Shown in pieces: positions 61,701 to 64,000 of a stretch of 64,000 nucleotides of DNA. The notes beneath the pieces were generated by a model. That model did not search any database. It was not told where the DNA came from and saw only the letters and a program-made list of their open reading frames with translations. A program made the translations under genes and the position numbers. How positions within the stretch are numbered: the first letter of the stretch is position 1; every line of letters starts with the position of its first letter. Source of the DNA: Haliotis asinina (Eukaryota > Mollusca > Gastropoda > Lepetellida > Haliotidae); NCBI RefSeq assembly GCF_037392515.1, contig NC_090283.1:14142501-14206500 (forward strand), read 5' to 3'.

Positions 61701-63419
61701 GTTGATAATCCATGTTTAACACTGTTAATAATCCTCTCTTACCACTGTTAATAATCCACTGTCAACACTGCTGATAATCCACTTTCTGTACTTCTACTAT
61801 TTGTGTTTTGTGTTGGCTTCAGCGGAGGAATATCTCACATTTGCATTTGAGAGGTGTCATCGGCAGTGCAAGAAAAACAAACGTCTCATCCTCATCTACC
61901 TCATCCCGGTCAAGATGCTGCTAGTGAGTGTTACCCATGAACATCTGGGTTAGATTAGGTTAAGGAAAGACCACGAGTTACAGGATCTGGTGTTCACACA
62001 CACCAACTCAAACCCTGACCCTGACCCTGACCCTGACCCTGACCCTGACCCTGACCCTGACCCTGTGGTAATTTGGATACGAAGATAAGTGGCTGTGACC
62101 CTGATGCTGGTCACATGTCATCATATGCCATAGATTGATGCTCATGCTGTTGATCACTGTATTGTCTGGTCCAGGTTTGATAATTTACAGATTGCTGCCA
62201 TATGAGTTTAACATTGGTGAGTGTGGCTTAAACACACAAAAGTCTGTTTGACTCTCCAAGAGTACATGTCCCTGCAGTGATGGAAGACAATCACCCAATC
62301 TGTTACGTCTGTTACTAACTTTCATATACTTTGTTCATGTTTATGAATTCATATTTATTGGACCTTGTCTTCTATCTCTTCAGGGACAGATGCCAACGTT
62401 CAGTGTTCTACACAAGTACAACCTCAAGCAGTTTGCTGATGTTGCACGGGCGGTGAGGTAAGGGAGATAATGCATTCACAAAGTCATGAGTTGGCAGGGA
62501 CCAGCAATTCCTCCCTCTCCACAAAACCATTTCCCAGAGGAGCATTTCTATCTAAACCTTGGACCTCAGGTGTGATTTCTGTGCACACCTCCTGATCCAA
62601 AATCCTATGCCCTTATTCTTGAAAAGTTCATAGCCCTAAGAATGCTTAACTTTGACCGCAACCAGTGTGTTAAGAATGGGCTTAAGAAGTCTGTGAGGCT
62701 GTGAACACTGTCATCCCTGCTTAAACACTGCTATGATGCTCTAACACTGTCATCCCTTCTTAAACACTGCTATGATGCTCTAACACTGTCGTTCCTTCTT
62801 AAACACTGCCATGATGCTCTAAGACTGTCATCCCTACATAAACACTGCCATGATTCTCAAGCACTTTCATCTTTGTTTCCAACACTGACATTTTTAGTTC
62901 TTTCATCCCTGTCTCTAACACCGTAATCCTTGTCTGTAACCTGTTTATTTAAAACACTGTTTCTGACTCTATCATGACTATCTCAGACACTTCCCTCTGT
63001 GTTTCCCAGTTCAGGCAACCTACTGCAGCTGAACACAGCTCTCCTGAAACATGAAGCGTTCTTCATCAAGTGTGGTATCTACCTGATCCTGGAGAAACTG
63101 AAGATCATCACTTACAGGAACCTATTCAAGAAAGTGTAAGTCAGACATGAAGCATCCAATCATATAGCCACGTTGTTAAAGTGTTGGTCAATGTCACGCC
63201 AAGGAGCCGTGGACATTTCCCTATGTGGGTAGATTGTGTGTCTGGTATCTCCTGTTGGAATACTGCTGGAATATTGGTTGTTGACATTCACAACATTCAC
63301 CTCCTCTGTCACATCACCATGGTGATGCATGCATCTGTGTTTGTTACAGATATTTGATTCATCAGAAGAACCATCTCCTGCCCCTCGAAGACTTCACAAT
63401 GGCCCTGAGACTCATGGAT
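52717..63419 (+). CDS. PCID2: PCID2, PCI-domain subunit of the TREX-2 mRNA export complex (3' end outside the window)
   Basis: Thirteen exons join in phase for 352 codons: 52717-52752, 53071-53112, 54075-54196, 54692-54757, 56009-56105, 58025-58128, 59399-59474, 59784-59878, 60690-60736, 61823-61923, 62384-62457, 63010-63135, 63350-63419. The protein starts [12 protein letters not shown] (human MAHITINQYLQQ) and includes [77 protein letters not shown] and [20 protein letters not shown]. Human PCID2 is 399 aa, so about 45 residues are missing at the right edge. PCID2 (yeast Thp1) pairs with GANP/Sac3 and DSS1 at the nuclear pore to export mRNA. All introns are GT-AG except intron 4, which is AT-AC. 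Introns 5, 8, 9 and 11 hold minisatellites. Confidence 0.97.
53800..54064 (-). repeat. Family A repeat abutting the PCID2 exon 3 acceptor
   Basis: Inverse copy running through GATGCTGTTGATCACTGGAT and AGCTGGAATATTGCTGAGTG to AAAACTGAACTCACTCACTG. Its end lies about 10 bases before the exon 3 splice site (TTCACAG/GAACTATTG), so it supplies much of the 3' splice-site region of intron 2. Confidence 0.85.
55165..55372 (+). repeat. Family A repeat, partial
   Basis: From GTCTGTAAATAATCGAGTCT to GGACCTTCAT, inside the AT-AC intron. Confidence 0.8.
55395..55555 (-). repeat. Family A repeat, inverse partial copy
   Basis: Contains TGAATGCTCATGCTGTTGGT and AACTAAACTAAC in inverse orientation, facing the copy at 55165-55372. 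Confidence 0.7.
56215..57059. mobile_element. Foldback DNA element in PCID2 intron 5
   Basis: Inverted arms of about 320 bp (56215 to ~56536 and ~56731 to 57059) flank a ~195 bp centre. The left starts CACAGGCAAACTGTAGCGC and the right ends GCGCTACAGTTTGCCTGT. GATGAAAC occurs on both sides (56207-56214 and 57060-57067), an 8 bp target duplication as in hAT elements. No coding capacity. Confidence 0.88.
57400..57995. repeat. ~28-30 bp C/A-rich minisatellite in PCID2 intron 5
   Basis: About 20 copies of a unit such as GACAACCACCCTGACAATCC followed by TGCTCCCCTG, ending about 30 bases before the exon 6 acceptor. ORFs in both directions are repeat artefacts. Confidence 0.92.
58176..58325. repeat. 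150 bp inverted-repeat element
   Basis: Arms with AAGTTCTATGGATAGTC and GACTATCCATAGAACTT. On the minus strand the interior holds TGATGA-CACT-GAAACGTC, a collapsed version of the hammerhead-like core at 51.5 kb. A fragment of the same family is at about 32040-32090. Confidence 0.7.
59077..59222. mobile_element. Short foldback MITE in PCID2 intron 6
   Basis: Arms of about 53 bp: CATCATGTGTTGGCC...GAGTATTTGAAG at the left and CTTCAAATACTC...GGCCAACACATGATG at the right, with a ~40 bp centre. No clear target duplication. Confidence 0.8.
59485..59690 (+). repeat. Family A repeat with (GTGA)n head, partial
   Basis: (GTGA)n at 59487-59520, then AGTTTTACATCGCACTTGGC and CAGACAATCCAGTGATCGAC, starting 12 bases after the PCID2 exon 7 donor. 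Confidence 0.85.
59846..60535. repeat. Minisatellite in PCID2 intron 8, derived from the exon 8 splice donor
   Basis: About 16 copies of a ~38-42 bp unit: TCTCTCCCAGCTCATCACAT, ACAGGTAGATCT, GTCTGTCTG. The first unit is the true end of exon 8 (SLSQLITYR) plus its donor at 59879. Most later units retain CATACAG/GTAGAT or CATACAG/GTATAT. Confidence 0.95.
61495..61790. repeat. ~27 bp minisatellite in PCID2 intron 9
   Basis: About ten copies of a unit such as CACTGTTGATAATCCTCTCT followed by TAA, ending shortly before the exon 10 acceptor region. Confidence 0.9.
62008..62064. repeat. (CCCTGA)n hexamer tract in PCID2 intron 10
   Basis: About nine perfect copies of CCCTGA; one base different from the telomeric CCCTAA. 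Confidence 0.95.
62090..62235 (-). repeat. Family A repeat, partial
   Basis: Inverse copy with GATGCTCATGCTGTTGATCA and TGTCTGGTCCAGGTTTGATA. Confidence 0.8.
62690..62960. repeat. ~39 bp minisatellite in PCID2 intron 11
   Basis: Copies of TTAAACACTGCTATGATGCT, CTAACACTGTCATCCCT, becoming degenerate to the right. Confidence 0.85.
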
Positions 63420-63879
63420 GTAAGTTCAAAACATATTCACCTATTCTAGTGTTACGGTTAAGAATTTTCCGTGACAAACTATGTAAGAAACCCCCTGTTA
63501 ACCAGCAAAACAGTAGATCAGGCGTTGACGGATAAAACGTTGGCATTGTAACTAGCCTTACATTTTCAGTCGTTTCCTAAAAGTACGAACACTTACTGCC
63601 ATCGCCAAAACTGTAGAATGCCCTCAAAACAATGTCTCCCGGAAGTAAACAAACAGGAAGTCAAGGGCAGATAATTCCTGTACAAGCCTGCTGCCAAAAT
63701 CCTAAGAATGCAGATCATCTATTATACGAAATGTGACCCATCATAATTATTTTTCAAAACACTAAACGTTGTGACCCAATAATAATTATTACTGAATTAA
63801 TAACAAAATATACAGAAAATACACACTCGTAACACTAGTAATATCATTATGCAGTCACCTCTACTTACTTGTATGTAAA

Positions 63880-64000
63880 TACCAGTGAAGGTTCAGGTTA
63901 GAAGTGATCTTTAGCAAGGCATGTTTGCCATGAGAAGCACTGACAGGATCTGGTGGTCAGGTCATATGTCACTGTATCCCATTTACGAAGATCGATGCTC
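63880..64000 (-). repeat. Family A repeat cut by the right edge
   Basis: Inverse copy with AGCAAGGCATGTTTGCCATG and GAAGATCGATGCTC at the window end. Confidence 0.8.

Overview
The window looks like nuclear DNA of a marine gastropod, most likely an abalone (Haliotis). The basis is vertebrate-like split genes with GT-AG introns, a large load of minisatellites, and a ~280 bp interspersed repeat (CGCACTCAG / GCAATATTCCAGC / CGATCCCGTTAGTCGCC) that I associate with Haliotis sequence. The species call is inference; the exon models were read and phase-checked by hand.

Three multi-exon host genes can be assembled. (1) Minus strand, 13832 down to 2946: an eight-exon gene whose exons join in frame except for one extra base in the first exon. 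It encodes about 844 aa in the order CARD - coiled coil - degenerate RING - two B-boxes - coiled coil - B30.2/SPRY, i.e. a TRIM-like protein with an added N-terminal CARD. (2) Minus strand, 49441 down to 34492: a complete twelve-exon TRAPPC14 (MAP11/C7orf43) orthologue, 590 aa. (3) Plus strand, 52717 to beyond the right edge: thirteen exons (352 codons) of PCID2, the PCI-domain subunit of the TREX-2 mRNA export complex; about 45 C-terminal residues lie outside. TRAPPC14 and PCID2 are divergent neighbours 3.3 kb apart. A BIR-domain (IAP-like) fragment lies at 21.3-21.7 kb and a Crypton-type (KIAA1958/QRICH1-like) exon set at 24.2-25.2 kb.

The rest is mobile and repetitive DNA: a pogo/Tigger-like element (4.3-5.5 kb), a TTAA-flanked Kolobok/piggyBac-like element (8.1-9.2 kb), a hAT-like MITE with 8 bp target duplication (17.05-17.82 kb), a Tc1-like transposon and a Jockey-like LINE that appears split by it (22.6-27.6 kb), a large foldback element inside PCID2 intron 5, a LINE tail at 51.8 kb, two SINE families and many tandem arrays.

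The most striking observation is that two unrelated genes each have an intronic minisatellite grown out of their own exon/intron boundary: TRAPPC14 intron 8 (~2.5 kb) and PCID2 intron 8 (~0.7 kb). Each repeat unit carries a copy of the real 5' splice site, so the transcripts contain dozens of decoy donors next to the true one. PCID2 also has a textbook U12-type AT-AC intron (intron 4). Other unusual points are the CARD-TRIM architecture with a broken first zinc pair and a 24 bp duplication in the RING, a decayed duplicate of TRAPPC14 exon 5, a NAGNAG acceptor, and hammerhead-ribozyme-like cores inside small inverted-repeat elements.
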